From Phymorhynchus buccinoides (taxonomy: Eukaryota; Mollusca; Gastropoda; Neogastropoda; Raphitomidae): DNA of 64,000 bases. Positions 29,506 through 42,527 of the stretch are shown one piece after another. The translations under genes were made by a program, and so were the position numbers. The notes beneath the pieces were generated by a model. That model saw only the letters and a program-made list of their open reading frames with translations, did no database searches and was not told the DNA's origin. Within the stretch, counting starts at the first letter, position 1. Each line of letters starts with the position of its first letter. Where the stretch lies: positions 29,143,752 through 29,207,751 of the forward strand of contig CM065687.1 in NCBI GenBank assembly GCA_017654935.2, given 5' to 3'.

Positions 29506-32500
29506 AACCTCGTATCTCAATTTTGGTAGTTTTGAGAAAAATCAAAAAAACTGTTAAAAATTAACCGTCGTTGACCACAATTGATTAACTATCATGAATA
29601 TGTTGTTCAAGACATTGCAAGTTTAGTCCTGCATTTTGTTAAAATTACTAAAATGGGTTTTTTTAGACTTGAAAAGAATGAAGATACGAGTTTTTTGTCC
29701 TTAACTAGATCTGAATTTGGGACTTACGAGTGTTTCTTCTATTTTCACAACCTCATTTATCCCAGATAGAAAGTCGTTAGATATACGAGCTTTTGGTGGA
29801 AGGTGGCGGGAAAAAATAGAACTATGTATCTAACTCCCAAAACCCAAAAATCGAGATACGAGGTTTTTGAATTTCACCGACGATTTGCTTCTTTCAGTTG
29901 TATGAAAATAATCCTAGGCTGATCGTACTCGCCGTTTAAGCAAATGAATGAGGCGAAATGGCTATATAAGCTCAAAGTATAGGTCTATACTAGGCCTATC
30001 ATAGTTGTGTTATCGGTTTTGTTCAACCTCCCTCACCCTCTTTGTCCGTCTGTAGCCTATAAACTCCATTTGTTAAAACAGAAGAATCGTCAGCAAGATG
30101 ACAGAGGATGTTTTTGACATTTGTAGAGTTACCCCTTTCCAAAAATGCATGATAGCAATCTGAATGTGGTAACTTTCTGTCCGTTAACATGTTAATTAAT
30201 AATGGTGCCCCTTATTGTGCATCATTTTTGGTAAGGGGGACCCTACAGAAGTCAAGACTGTATGATAGCAATTCAGTGATGCACATTTTTGGACCCCTAA
30301 CAGGACAATGTGTCCTGACTCAAGAATATCAATAGGACAATTGTCCTGAACATGCGGTTTCAATAAGACACATAGAGTCAAAACGGACTATCTTTAGATA
30401 GTCCATTGACATATTATTGATGTTATTGCAAAAAAATAAGAACTTGTATTAAAAAGACTGCAAATAATATAAAATGGGGATTAGGCTTTTTATATTTCTG
30501 CAGTCTTTTTTTTTATAGAAGTTATTAGTTTTCGCAATGATTTCAATAATACGTTAATGGGCTATCTAAAGAAAGTCCGTTTTTGACTTCAAGCCATCGT
30601 ATTACTCAGCCCAACATATGAAGTGAATTTGTGTATAAAAATCAACCCAAAAGATTTGTCATACATCTGAGGCCAGGTTTTACCAGCAATCTGAATGATA
30701 AAATAATCATACGAAATTAGAACTGAAAACAGTCCTTACTCGTGTTTGAGGTTTAATCAGTTATCTTACTGATACATACAAGACTAAACAAAAAACACAA
30801 ACGCCCATCATATCATTTGTGGCCAATTTTCAAGTGTTTTACTCACTTTTCATCAGGCCATATCTATGGTTGTTCTGATGTGATACAGAACTAAACAGAA
30901 AGAGCATTTGGTAAAGTCTTCACAATATAATTTACAATTTAAAGTTACCTTGAAGCCAACGATTTTCCCGTGTTATTTGATGATCATGCTAAAGCTTCTC
31001 TTTCAGTTGTTCTCATTGATACTTCATTTCGTCAGTTCAAGGACTCTTGCCTTGTTCAGTATATCTCACAAACCAAGATCTCCATAGGACCATTCTTAAT
31101 GATTTTTTTTCCAAACACTTTCAATTTCTTCGGGATAACAATTTCAAGCTGGCCAGTAACAACCATGCGGTGTAAAAACGATGAAAGGTAATGAAATAAG
31201 CTATGGGTGAAGAGGATTAAGTGGAGAGAAAGAGGGAGTGGAATGGGAAAGGTGTCAGAATGGGTCGGAACACTCCAGATGCAAATTAAAGCCATAATTA
31301 ACCACAGCTGTGGAACTCAACACCACCACCAGCCCCTTGAAGCAAAGCTTTCTCACGTAACCTGTAATATTAAGGCTATGTAATTAGCAGACTACTTCTA
31401 AACACTTTTGATAGTTATTTTTCAGTCCAAAGCCATTTACCATTATTTTAAATTTGTTTCTCCAACCCTACAGTCCAGTCAGAAGAAGGTGCACGGTTAG
31501 TAGCAGGGGATAGGGGAGGTGTGAGAGAGAGTGAAAGGGAGGTAGGGATGGAGGGAAACGCTCCTAAAAATACATAAGAGAATTGTCTTTGATTCCCACC
31601 TGGGAATGCCATGTCCCTTTGATTGCAAAAACATTAGGACAAAAGTCCGCTTCAACTGTGACACAATAGGACAATAAATTGTCCTGACAGAGGCCAAGAG
31701 AATAGGACAATTGCAAATTTGATAGGTACAAATGTCCTGACAATCGTAAAAATGTGCAACACTGCAATTGCCTCCTCAGATGGTAACAATTAATCACCCT
31801 CCGAACATGCTGCGTTTGAGTAGATCTCGGTTTAGACACACTCGGTTTGTGTTTCTCGCCATCAAGCTATCTGATGGCGGCAAATGGATTTACTAAAATC
31901 CCCTACCAAACAAATAGTCGCCGGGTTTTTTCCTTCTAAAATAACTTCTCTTATAAGGCCTCAATTCCTCTTTTAGAGAAATTATCCACCACTGTAGTTT
32001 GAAACATAAACATTTGTTTATCCAAAAGCACTCTGAATAATTATGCAGTTTAAGCGGTTATAAATCGGGACTTTCCTGGTGTTGCACTTTCTCCGGGCAT
32101 TGTCTCCAGGATCGTTCCCACCATCTTTATATCTACTAATGTCCCATGTGTGTCTGTTCCAGACCGGAGGATGTTAAGCAGAGTTTCACTCTCATATGCT
32201 ACACATGCCTTGGTATTAAAGGTCTCCTACCACAACGCAACGTGGCAAGTGACCACGTGGCTGCGGCAATTGTGGACATTCTGCAAGAAACGATGATTCA
32301 GTTGGTGACCCACCCGTTTATTTCTGTGACATAGCCCCTTGTAGTTTTTTTTCCTATAATTGTACACGAAGAGACAGTTAAAGGTGACGTAATTCCAGAA
32401 GGTTCAAAATGCTCGAGGGCTCTATTTTGGGCATGCCTCAGTCGGCCTGGTTTGGTGCCATAACCGTTAGCTTTGAAAGGATGATTAATGTGTGTGTGTG

Positions 32501-33345
32501 TGTGTGTGTGCCCAGGAAGGATGCCTCGAAAAAGTTGGACTATCCAGAAGGAGAGTACACACTCCCACTTTAGTGAATCTAAAAACTTATCGAGACCCCC
32601 TTAAATTGTAGGTCTAGTTTCACCAAAAGATCCAAATTTAATGCATTATGGAAAAAAAGGTTTCTTGTTAGAAAGTCTTGGGAAGGCAATTCATTACAAT
32701 AGTTACCACATCATGACAGTTTTCCCCCCCTTGCATTGTACCCGGCCAGACTCACAGTCTGCGACGGGTATTGTTTTCGGGTCTTTGTGTTTGTGTGTAT
32801 GTACGACTTCCAATGTTCTCAAAAACTACAAGACGGATTTTGATCAAATTTGGCAGAGACGTAAACACCTTACTGATTAATGTTCCTTTCGATGTTCATG
32901 ACCTTGCTAGTTGGGTTTTTTTCATGAATTGTTTTACCCCTACCACTGCGCTATAGAGAAACCCTTTCTTTACCCAGTCCTGTCATTATGCTGAGTAGAG
33001 TCACTCTGTGGGAGAGTCAGTGAGTGGCCAGTGAGGCAGGGGAAAGGGGAAGTGGTGGAGGGGGGAGAAGAGTATCACAGGCAGGTACTGAGGTTTGCAC
33101 ATGTTATCAAATTCACATTTTTCCTGAAATGTTTTTATTTGTGCCCTACCCCTCCATCCACCAACACACACATTGGCGAAAAATGTAACTGCGCAAAAGG
33201 GAAGACAAAGATTCAACCGCACTGTTCAACAGCACCAAAAATAACAGAATTCTATGCATCCATTCTTTTGTTTATTCATTTCATTTTCATCATCTCCCTC
33301 ATATGTCTCAAACGAATAACAGTCTCTCTCGTGTGCAGGCTTTGT

Positions 33346-33566
33346 CGGGTTAAAATTCCTAGCTCGCTATACTATAAGACTGACTATTTGCGGCATTTTG
33401 CGACATTGAGCATGAACGACAAATTTCACTTTTTTTTCTAGGGTTAGGGTTAGGGTTAGGGTTAGGGTTAAGTAAAGAAAAAGTAAAATTTGTGGTTGTC
33501 GCAAATAGTCACTCTCATAGTAGCGAGCTAGGAATTTTAACGAGCTAGGAATGTTAACCCTACAGG
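33346..33566. mobile_element. Inverted-repeat element with (TTAGGG)n core, copy 1
   Basis: Starts GGGTTAAAATTCCTAGCTCG and ends AGCGAGCTAGGAATTTTAAC plus a second AGCTAGGAATGTTAACCC. Subterminal arms pair over about 90 bp. The centre holds five GGGTTA units. Confidence 0.75.
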
Positions 33567-33603
33567 CTTCACCTAAAACAGTCTCTCACTCTTATGCTTT
33601 ATC

Positions 33604-33765
33604 CAGGAAACTAGCTCCAGCCTTCTTCTTCTTCTGCGTTCCCGGGCCATAAGGCCACAATGGGTACATATGTGTCCGTTTTCCAGTTTTCACTGGTGTT
33701 CTCACTGCATTCAGCTGACACACTCCGATTTCGGAGGAGTAGCTCCAGCCAATGTTATATTGTAT
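33604..33765 (-). repeat. SINE-like repeat, tail module only
   Basis: Reverse complement of the GGCCTGGGAACGCAGAAGA module: TTCTTCTTCTGCGTTCCCGG, then GTGTCCGTTTTCCAGTTTTC and ACACTCCGATTTCGGAGG. The head is absent. Confidence 0.6.
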
Positions 33766-34721
33766 AAGTTGGCCTTTGGGGACCTTCCCAAACGCCAACT
33801 GTCCTCAAATCCCTTTGGCAGAGACAGTGGGTACCCTATGCAAAGCATTTCCATTACAAACAAATTCTAGTCCAACCCGCCTTCTTCTTCTTGGCTTACC
33901 CTGGCTAAAAGACTCCAGGGATCATCCCAACAGCGGAAGCACTTGAAGTGAACACTATGGTACAACCACATCAGCTTTCCAGTGAGAGCATTATGTATGT
34001 GACCTTCTTTTCATTACCCGCCATGTGAGCATCCACTCCGTCTTCGGGGGATATTCAGCCTGCCTGAAAAACCTGGCAGTCATAGACGGAAATGACTGAC
34101 TGGCCTATATTTGTCGTTTGTACTCATCATCAGGAATGACAACCTCTCATATTCATGCATTACCGCACAAACAACGATCTCTCTCCCATTGATGTCTCCT
34201 CTAAATAATCAATCAATCAAATCAAATTGAAATATCAACTGCATTAAAATCACAGAAACTTGCCCTGCAGTTGATCAAACACATGTAAAACAGAGTTTTG
34301 TCTTTGCTTTCCTTTTCTGCTTGCATCAGTCTAACTTTAATAGCGTAGTAATACAGTATATTATGAAATAAATGTCTTCGGTTAAAACTGATCTTTTGTT
34401 TCTCTGCTTTTCTTCCATGGCCGCAACATTTCTGAAATTAAAAACTTAACTAAAAGCTAGTTAAAAGTGATACATTTGTTACTTGCTTTCATCTCTTACC
34501 CACAACACTATCTGAAATCATTAGTTGAATTTATATTTAACAGCACTACTTGCTTCCTGCACACAATCCTAGTCCCTTCCCTTCTTAGTTTTCCACATTT
34601 TCTCACTCTATCTCTAACATACCACCTGCCTTCCACTTTCATCTTATCCCCCAGGTTTTCACTTTCCCCCTTTTTCTCTCTTACTTGTTCTCTCGTAGTT
34701 ATACAACCTTTCTTATTGGCC

Positions 34722-34925
34722 ACTGCAACTAGGGTTATTAACGCCCTTGACAGTGAGAGTTATGCCCTTGTTGGTTAGTATCCAAAAGGGCATTTACTCT
34801 TGCAAAAGGCAGCCATTTAGTGGCCCCAAATAGGGTTATTGGAGAGTTATGCCCTTATTTGGCCAGTACTCAAGCATCTACCAAGGGCATTCACTTTTGC
34901 TAAAGGTGGTTGCTGCAGTTGCCAA
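34722..34925. repeat. Dispersed repeat (copy 2)
   Basis: Same landmarks in the same order as 23739-23965. It sits just before a LINE C-terminal fragment. Confidence 0.7.
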
Positions 34926-35144
34926 TAATCATGAACACATTTTGCAAATTTATAACAACTTCCTTCATCCTATGGATACACCTCTTATTAACAATCTTTA
35001 TTCACGCTTTGTTTATGTTCCAAAATCTTTCTCATACAGCACACTTTCATATTCCTGCATCATATACAATGATTTCTGTCATATTCATACTTCACATAAA
35101 ACAATCTCTCATATTCATGGTTCAGGTGGAACAACATCTCTCAT

Positions 35145-35260
35145 GTTCCTATGAAGCTCCTGTTACTTGGAATCAGTTGCCTCGCTCTCTCAGATACTCA
35201 TCCTCTCTGCCCACATTCAAACACCATCTCAAAACTCATCTGTTTCCTAAATAACTACTA
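35145..35260 (+). pseudogene. LINE RT C-terminal fragment
   Basis: The frame ending at 35254 gives APVTWNQLPRSLRYSSSLP then FKHHLKTHLF and a stop. This is the WNxLPxxLR...FKxxLKTHLF end found in many LINE ORF2 proteins. Upstream is degenerate, though a frame stays open from about 34910. Confidence 0.65.
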
Positions 35261-35569
35261 ATCCCTTCCTTCATAACTTGGTGTGTGCATGTCTGAGACT
35301 GAGAGTGAACGTCTGCGCTTGGTGAGCGCATATAATTATCTGTGTGAGTGTGTGTTCGCGTGTGTATGTACGTGAGTGCGCGCACTCACGCGCGCGTGTA
35401 TGTGTGTGATTCTTTGTCTGTCTGACCGTCTTTGGGTGTTTGTGTAATTTTTATTTCCCATTCTTTATGCTATATGTTAAATATTATTATATGTGCTGTT
35501 ATATGTGTATATTATATTTTTATATTGTAAACGCCTAGGGCATTAAATTGATTAGCCTTGCTAAATGTT

Positions 35570-35597
35570 CTAATAATAATAATAATAATAATAATAA
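35570..35597. repeat. AAT microsatellite
   Basis: About nine AAT units after the LINE fragment ending near 35260. Confidence 0.85.
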
Positions 35598-35804
35598 TTT
35601 TCACACAATGCACAACTATCTCAATCACGCATCCCATACAACCATCTGTCTCATATTCATACATCCCAAAGATTTGCATACAACAATCTCTTTCAACCAT
35701 CATATACTTTAATCTCTCGCATATATTCATGCATCACATATACAACAATGCATTATACACATCATCTACAATCACCTACACACACTGTGACACACACACA
35801 GTGC

Positions 35805-35852
35805 TCCCCCCCCCCCCCCCCCCCCCCTCCCCTCCCCCCCCCCCCCCCCCCC
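35805..35852. repeat. Poly-C tract next to the NOPCHAP1 stop codon
   Basis: Nearly pure C (G on the gene strand) starting 3 nt beyond the stop at 35855. The NOPCHAP1 3' UTR would begin with a long poly-G. Confidence 0.8.
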
Positions 35853-35854
35853 AA

Positions 35855-37632
35855 TTATTCCCCACCCTCCTGCTGATCACTCTTTTCCTTCTCCCCATCT
35901 AATATTTCCAACAGTGGTCGTTTCCTCCCTTTCCCTGCATTATTCACCCCAGCAAGAAAGTCTGACACTGATGGAACATCATCGTCATCTTTGTCATCGT
36001 CCTTTTCGTCATCACAGTCTTCATCCTCACTTTCCTCGTCCTCGTCGGAACTACTCTCGTCACTGCTGGTGTCCAGAAGAGGTACCAAGGACAAGTTCTG
36101 GTTGATAAACAAAGAAAAGAAAAAACAGGAAAAGAGAATTAAGGATTCAGCTTACCATGGTGTATACTACTAAGTAGAATTAGATGTAGATCTCTCTCTC
36201 TCTCTGCTTCCCCTCTCTCTCAAAGTTGAAATAATCACAAGAACAAAACATGTATGTAATCATGCAAGTTACAACCGCACATTATTCTCCCATGTAACAT
36301 TTGCCCTTATCCCATAGTGCAACCTTCAAACGCACACACACACACACACACAGAGGAAAGGGAAAGTGAGAGGCAATCTACACAGTGCCAACTGCCAGGG
36401 AAAATTAGCAATAATTACACTAATTACATACCATTTCAATCACAGGCCCATCATCATTAATAGCCTCCATATTGACCTCCTCCGGGGGCCGATTTTTTAG
36501 CTCCTCATTAGCAGCCTTAAGCTTAGGTAGGAACTCTTTCACCCGGCTTAACACTGCGAGGAAAATATGCAAAGAGAACAAAATATTAACAACACACACA
36601 TAATGACATATACATTTTATGCAGAGGGATAAAATACGATCATACAACAGAAAATAAATAACAGGGACCTGATTTATTTTCAGTGTTATATTGTGTAAAG
36701 CGCCCTGTAGCCTACATAGTAGGATGGGCGCTATATAAATTTTCCTCATTATTATTATTATTATTATTTTATTAGATGATTTCTGAGAGAAATTCACTCA
36801 TTAGTCATCAATTTCATTTCATTATGACTTTTTTTCAGCTAGCTGATATCTTTTTTCTTTTTTGCTTTACAGGAAACCCCCCGCAAAAATGAGAGGGACA
36901 AAATAAAACAAAGAAAAAAGGAATTTAGGACAATAAATGAAGAAAATGAACAAGACAAAAAAAATTTAAAAAAAAAAGAATTACGTCAAAATCTCCATCA
37001 CGGAACATTCACCAAAATCAACAAAAGCTTCTGTTCAGCAGGACCCTGGAGGTAGGCAGGGGGGAGGTGGGGGTAGGTGGGGGGGGGAACAGGATGATGA
37101 CAGTGAATACTTTTTATGTCAAAACTGCCCAAGTTTGGACACAAAACTATGTCATTTTCTTATGAAACATGCAATTGATGTTCCCCACAAGTCACTGCAA
37201 TTAAAAAATTTTCAGCACTCTATCAACCAGAATCCACAAGATTCGGCCCTCCACAAACCGGAAGCCAAAATTGTTTTCACTCCCCAAACCAGAATCCACA
37301 AGTTTTGGTCCTTCACAAACCCAAAGCCACAAGTTTTTGCATTGCCCAAACCAGAATTTTTTGGCCCTCCATAAACCGGAAGCCACCATTTTTTGCATTC
37401 CACATACCGGAATCCACAAGTTTCAGCCCTACACAAAACCGGAAGCCACCATTTTTTTTATTCCACAAACCGGAATCCACATGTATGCTTTGGCCCTCCA
37501 CAAACTGGAAGCCATCATATTTTGCACACCACAAACCTGATTTCTTGTGTATGCTGGGGGGAAAAAACCCACCCCTAAGATTGGTAACTTTTCTATTCAG
37601 TATAGAATTGTAAGATCCAAATTCGTACACAT

Positions 37633-37686
<54 letters not shown>

Positions 37687-40600
37687 TCTCTCTCTCTCTT
37701 TAAAAAACCCCAAACCACAATGAACAAGATCACTGTCAACATTCGTGATAAAAGTTACAGACATCCAGCCCAGGTTGAGGGTGAAATGAAATAACAACAA
37801 CAAAAGTCAAAAGACACAAATGTAAAAGAAGGGGGAAAACCCCACACATGCATACCTGAGCTGGGTGGTGGTAGGCAGGGCTTTTCTAACTTAGCTTCCT
37901 TTCCAGTGATTTTCAATGTGCGTTCTAGCAAAGTGCCTGGAAGAAAACAAATTGAAAAGGTTATTATGAATGATCGACAGACACACACTCACATTAATGT
38001 GCTAACATTCTTAAATGCATTAACATCAATATTAAAAAAAAGAAGAAGAAAGCAGAACCTAAGCAATCAAAATACTGCCCATGTTCAACTTCAAGACAAG
38101 TTTTTCTACTCAGGAAACGAAGCATAAAAAAAAGAAAAAAAAAGAGTTATAATATCACTTAATTGCTAGTTCAAACCACATTATTATTATTCTTGATCGC
38201 TCAGACAGTTTCCTGTCAATTATGAGTGCAGATGTGTACAGCTCTGATACTGGTACAAATAGTGTGACATTAAGACTGAAATTTAAAAATCAAAACACAT
38301 GGTTAAATTTATGTTGGTTTGAAGACTGGCTTCTCTTCTGTTGTTTTCAGAGATTTTAGGAGCAAGAACATTTGTGGTTTTACTGTTATGACGAATTGAA
38401 ATGCAGATGTCACAAAACTTCTGCTCATAACTTGGTGTCCTAATGATGCATAATATGGCCAAGTTTTGAAGTGCACAGCTCAAAATGAATGTTTTGCATG
38501 TTAAGGATATGAAAAACATCCCAAATTAACAAACATTATTATGAAGAATTTGTTAACTTAAATATCTGAACATATGAAAATTGGGACACCGTTATGAGCA
38601 GAAGATTCAAGTAACTACTTTTCATTTCATGTATGTGAAATGACTGTAGTCCAAAAACTGACTTTGCAGAATAACATTTTCTAAAATATGAAGAAATTTG
38701 TGTGTTAGTTTTGTTTTTTAGTGCTAGCTACTTTACAGGATAATGAGTTTCAATGATTTATTTTCCGCTCATAACTGGGACGCCACATACAAACAAACAC
38801 CAAATTGGTATCAGACTGCTTTTATTCAGTATTTGAGTTATCATTGTTCAAATTTATATTTGAAATGCATGTGTTGGCTTAGCTTCCAACTTATAGCTGA
38901 TTTACGGGACATGTGTTTCAATGATTTATCTTCTGCTCATAACGCCACTGGGACACCAGATTCGAACAAACACACCGTGAAGACAGATTGGTGTCATATT
39001 GCTTTTATTCAGTGTCATTATTGAAATTTATATTTGAAATGCACATGTTGACTTAACTTCCAACTAATATCTGATTTACAGGACAATGTGTTTCAATGAT
39101 TTAATTGATTTATCTTCTGCTCATAACTGGGACACCACATTGCTTATAACTGGGACACCAGATTCAAGCAAACACATATTGAAGACAGGGATTGGTATCA
39201 TATTGCTTTTCTTCAGTATCATTATTGAAATTCATGTTTGAAGTGCATGTGTTGGCTTTAGGTTCCAAATATTACAGGATAATGTGTTTCAATGATTTAT
39301 CTTCCGCTCATAACTGGGACACCGCATTGCTCATAACTGGGACACCATGTTTGAACAATACATTGAAGACAGAGATTTATTCCATATTGCTTTTATTCAT
39401 ATCATTATTGAAATTTATATTTGAAATGCATGTGTTGGCTTAGCTTCCAACTAATAGTTGATTTACAGGACAAGTTTCAATGATTTATCTTCCGCTCATA
39501 ACTGGGACACCACGTTGCTCATAACTGTGACACCACATTTGAACAATGCATTTAAGACAGAGATTGTTATCATATTGCTTTTATTCATTATCATTATTGA
39601 AATTTATATTTGAAATGTATGTGTTGGCTTAGCTTCCAACTAATACTGATTTACAGGACAATATGTTTCAATGATTTATCTTCCACTCATAACTGGGACA
39701 CCACATACACGCACAGTGAAGACAGAGATTGGTATCAGATTGTTTGAGTGTTTCAAGGTTGTTATATCAAGTTTTATGTTAGGTAACAGGCTATTGATGG
39801 CTCTGAGCAAAATATTCAAAACTTGGTATAAACAATTTTATTCTGCTGCTGACGATTGATAAGATTTCTGCAAAACATTTGATAGTCTTGTGCTCATAAC
39901 CAAGCATGGAAGTGTGTGACACCACAATTCAAAACGGTTCCCTGTTTCCGTTGACGTAGTCAATATGGCAAAAAATAGTGATGTCACATATTTGTGTACC
40001 CAAATTCACGATGTTAGCAAAAAAATCGGCTACAAGTTGATTCAGCTTTCAGCAAAAGTTGAGTCTTGCGCTCATAACGACCGGGACACAAAACTTGACT
40101 GATTAAAAATTGGGCATACAAGTTTGTCTGCGCTCATTTTTGAAGTGATTTCACTGTTCCGTTTTGCGGCTATAGGCGGCTAGATTGTTGGAACGTTGGA
40201 TTGACATATTGTATTGTGCTGGCTTGAAAGAAGCATCGTCTGCTTTGAAAGCTAGGCCGTGACGCAACGTGTTATGAGCGCAAGACAAACTTTGTCACCA
40301 CAAATCTTCTTTATCGATCGTTCTTGATCATACACAGTAACATGGGGTAGTTTTTTGGTCCTGATTCTTTTAATCTACCCATGAATTATTTTTCCAAAGG
40401 CATCCAAAACCGTGTATTATGCCCCCAAAGTGGGCTAGTCAGAGATGCAACAAAATGGATGTCATTTTCTGCCTGTTTTTGGCGAGTTTTTTTAAACTAA
40501 AAGTCAAGTGAAAAGGTTTAAAGCCTTTGGCTTGATCTTGCTAGATTCTTAAATATTTCATCCACAGAATGATCAAACTGAAATATTTTTCAACATTAAG

Positions 40601-42173
40601 TACTGCCAGAAATAAAACAATTTATTAACCCACTGTCAGTTGTACCCAGTACCGGAGCTGTACACAGATGCATCATGCTGCCATTATGCGCCTAACTAAG
40701 AATATAATAGGCCCAGCAAGTCCGACATCGGTTGGAGGAAATCTTTTTGAAAGTGTTTCTTAATTCTTGAAAGAAGGCAGGAGAATGGACCGGTAAGGCA
40801 GAGAGATAGTAGATGACAGACAGTAAGCAAAGGGAAAACGCTGAGTCAAAGAGAGTGACAGATTAGAGGAAGTTACAAGGACAGAACTTCCAGAAGTTAT
40901 CCCCCGTGTCTGTCTGTGTCAGTGTGTGTGTCTGTGTGTGAGGATCAATTTCCTAAAAAACCAATTACTGGATGGATTTTAATTAAATTTGGTAGATGGG
41001 TAGGCATCTAAAAGAGGTTCCATCCGATATTCATGTGCTCATGGGAAATTTCAAAAATCAAGCAAGGCAGGGGTCCAGGGGCCGCCCAGTTAACAACTTG
41101 ACTTGAACAATCCTAAAAATATAAAGTTTCTGGTAAAGGCATGTACATGTATATATATTCATATATATTAATTTCGTTTATATTCTACACAATAACACAT
41201 GCAGGAAACCGACAAAACGTTTATATGAAATGTTTTGCTTTTGAAATTCTCATAATCGGGCGACGCTGGCTCCAGGCAATTAAAAAAACATTTCAGGACA
41301 TCCTGAAAGTAGGAACATCCATGGATATTCATTACCTTGCTGTTATGAGTTTTTATGAATGTCTAGGTCTAAGCACTAATGACATTTAAATGTTGTCAGT
41401 GGTCCAAGGCAAGTAACTTTAGGTACTGTACTAGGCAATGAGTAAAACAAGAGTTCTGACTTACTGAAAAATATTGAATTTGAAGGCATGATTATGATAT
41501 GATGTCATGATATGATATGATGACAGATCGATGATCAAGCCATAGGCCTTTGATGTGATCGTGTTGATCCAAAACTTTTGTTCAGAATGTTTTCACTTTA
41601 CACCTTATTTTTAGTGTCACAGGTGATTAACTGATTTTGAGGCTCTCCTAACGAGTTAAGTATCTTTTGTTCGAACATACGGAGTCGTCTGGTTTTTTAA
41701 TGCCTGTAGCGATGGGGCTGTCACCACATCCTCCGGCAGTCGATTCCACGTATCAACGACTTGGGAGATGAAAAACTTCAAAAAGTGCAAGCGAAGACTT
41801 GTGTTGCATGGTCTATCTTTTTTCAGCTTGAAGTTGAAGGCGTGGCCTCTCGTGACATGATTTTTTTGTTCACTTTGGTTTACTGGCTGGCTGGCCACAA
41901 AGTTTCTGAAGTCTTGTGTAAGAAACTCAACTTAGCTGGATGTGTCACATAGTAAATTTATAATTATAGTAAATGAAACAGCATCACCGCATGTCTTCTC
42001 AGTCACTGTCATTCAGTGAGAATCATCCATTCCACTTGACTTGAGACAGTGGAAAATCAACTAAGTTATGCATAAACTGGTAATTAAATGACTTTACCAC
42101 CAAACTTCTCTGAGTAGAGAAGTTGTTTTGATGTATTCGCATCACGCGTGTTAATCTCCACGGGGGCAGCCAT
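35855..42173 (-). CDS. NOPCHAP1: NOPCHAP1 (C12orf45 homologue), box C/D snoRNP assembly cochaperone, complete
   Basis: Four exons on the - strand: 42173-42098 (ATG in a GCCATTTT/AAAATGGC context), 37936-37856, 36553-36432 and 36097-35855 (stop TAA). Phases are consistent and give 173 residues; the human protein is about 185. Exon 1 gives MAAPVEINTRDANTSKQLL and SEKFGG. Exon 2 gives the basic TLLERTLKITGKEAKLEK. Exon 3 holds the conserved core LSRVKEFLPKLKAANEELK and INDDGPVIEM, matching the human VQTFLPQMARANEKLRKE and GKVIEMDVAL segments as I recall them. Exon 4 is a very acidic Ser/Asp/Glu tail and then a short basic end, as in the human protein. NOPCHAP1 is known to link the NOP58 snoRNP protein to the R2TP complex in the nucleus. 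The stop lies just after a poly-C/poly-G stretch. Intron 1 (4.2 kb) is filled by repeats. Confidence 0.88.
37204..37545. repeat. Tandem array in NOPCHAP1 intron 2 flank
   Basis: Alternating units around CACAAACCGGAAGCCACCAT and CAAACCGGAATCCACAAGTT, about five pairs. It lies in the intron between exons 3 and 2 and is diverged but clear. Confidence 0.75.
37627..37700. repeat. CA/CT microsatellite
   Basis: CA repeat followed by a short CT repeat, about 70 nt. Confidence 0.9.
38410..40290. repeat. Array of GCTCATAAC...GGGACACC motifs in NOPCHAP1 intron 1
   Basis: A unit of about 180-195 bp (TTTCAATGATTTATCTTC, CGCTCATAACTGGGACACCA, then a long spacer with GAAATTTATATTTGAAATGC) repeats about six times from 38740 to 39720. 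Single or inverted motif copies occur at about 38425, 38583, 39890, 40070 and 40270. Some units have the motif twice, about 25 bp apart. No ORF of note inside. Confidence 0.8.
40655..40890 (-). repeat. SINE-like repeat in NOPCHAP1 intron 1
   Basis: Contains ATGCATCATGCTGCCATTAT and AGGCCCAGCAAGTCCG, and ends ACAGAACTTCCAGAAG at the shared head, which is truncated here. Confidence 0.65.
41656..41900 (-). pseudogene. LINE RT C-terminal fragment in NOPCHAP1 intron 1
   Basis: The - strand frame reads RGHAFNFKLKKDRPCN, then FFISQVVDTWNRLPEDVV and APSLQALKNQ before the stop at 41656. The RGHxxKLxK and WNRLPxxVVxAxS pattern is the CR1/Jockey-group C-terminus. It has the same orientation as NOPCHAP1. 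Confidence 0.7.
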
Positions 42174-42362
42174 TTTGAGAATGTTTAGGGAAACACCGGA
42201 AATTTGCCTATGGCAGCTTACTGATTGTAAGACACAAGCGCAAAATTGGCAAAACCGTTTTGCTCTTAGGGACACCAGAGCCTAAACCTCTCTCTACTAA
42301 CTCTCTGGGGGACACGTTAATGATTTTGAGGGAATGGGGTAGGAAAGGAGGAAGGGGGCGCG

Positions 42363-42488
42363 CGCACACACACACACACACATTCACACACACGCGCGCG
42401 TGCGCACGCGCACGCACACGCGCACGCACACGCACACGCACACACACGCACACACACGCACACGCACACACACACACACACGCACACA
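42363..42488. repeat. CA/CG-rich microsatellite upstream of NOPCHAP1
   Basis: Alternating purine-pyrimidine (CA with CG interruptions) about 190 bp upstream of the NOPCHAP1 ATG. Confidence 0.85.
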
Positions 42489-42527
42489 GTTGCCAACAGC
42501 GGCCGTCAAGCGAAATCTCCTGAGGGT

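Larger units (their letters stand above)
29510..34720. other. Gene-poor intergenic DNA
   Basis: Holds an inverted-repeat element at 30376-30597 (GTCAAAACGGACTATCTTTA and AAAGAAAGTCCGTTTTTGAC) and GGACAATTGTCCTG-type segments near 30300-30360 and 31640-31745, also at 47480-47620. A repeat at about 32740-32960 has TTTTGATCAAATTTGGCAGA. No coding exon seen. Confidence 0.45.

Noticed and set aside
37135..37684. Overlapping frames across the 37.2-kb array
   Set aside because: Tandem repeat in an intron; open in several frames on both strands.
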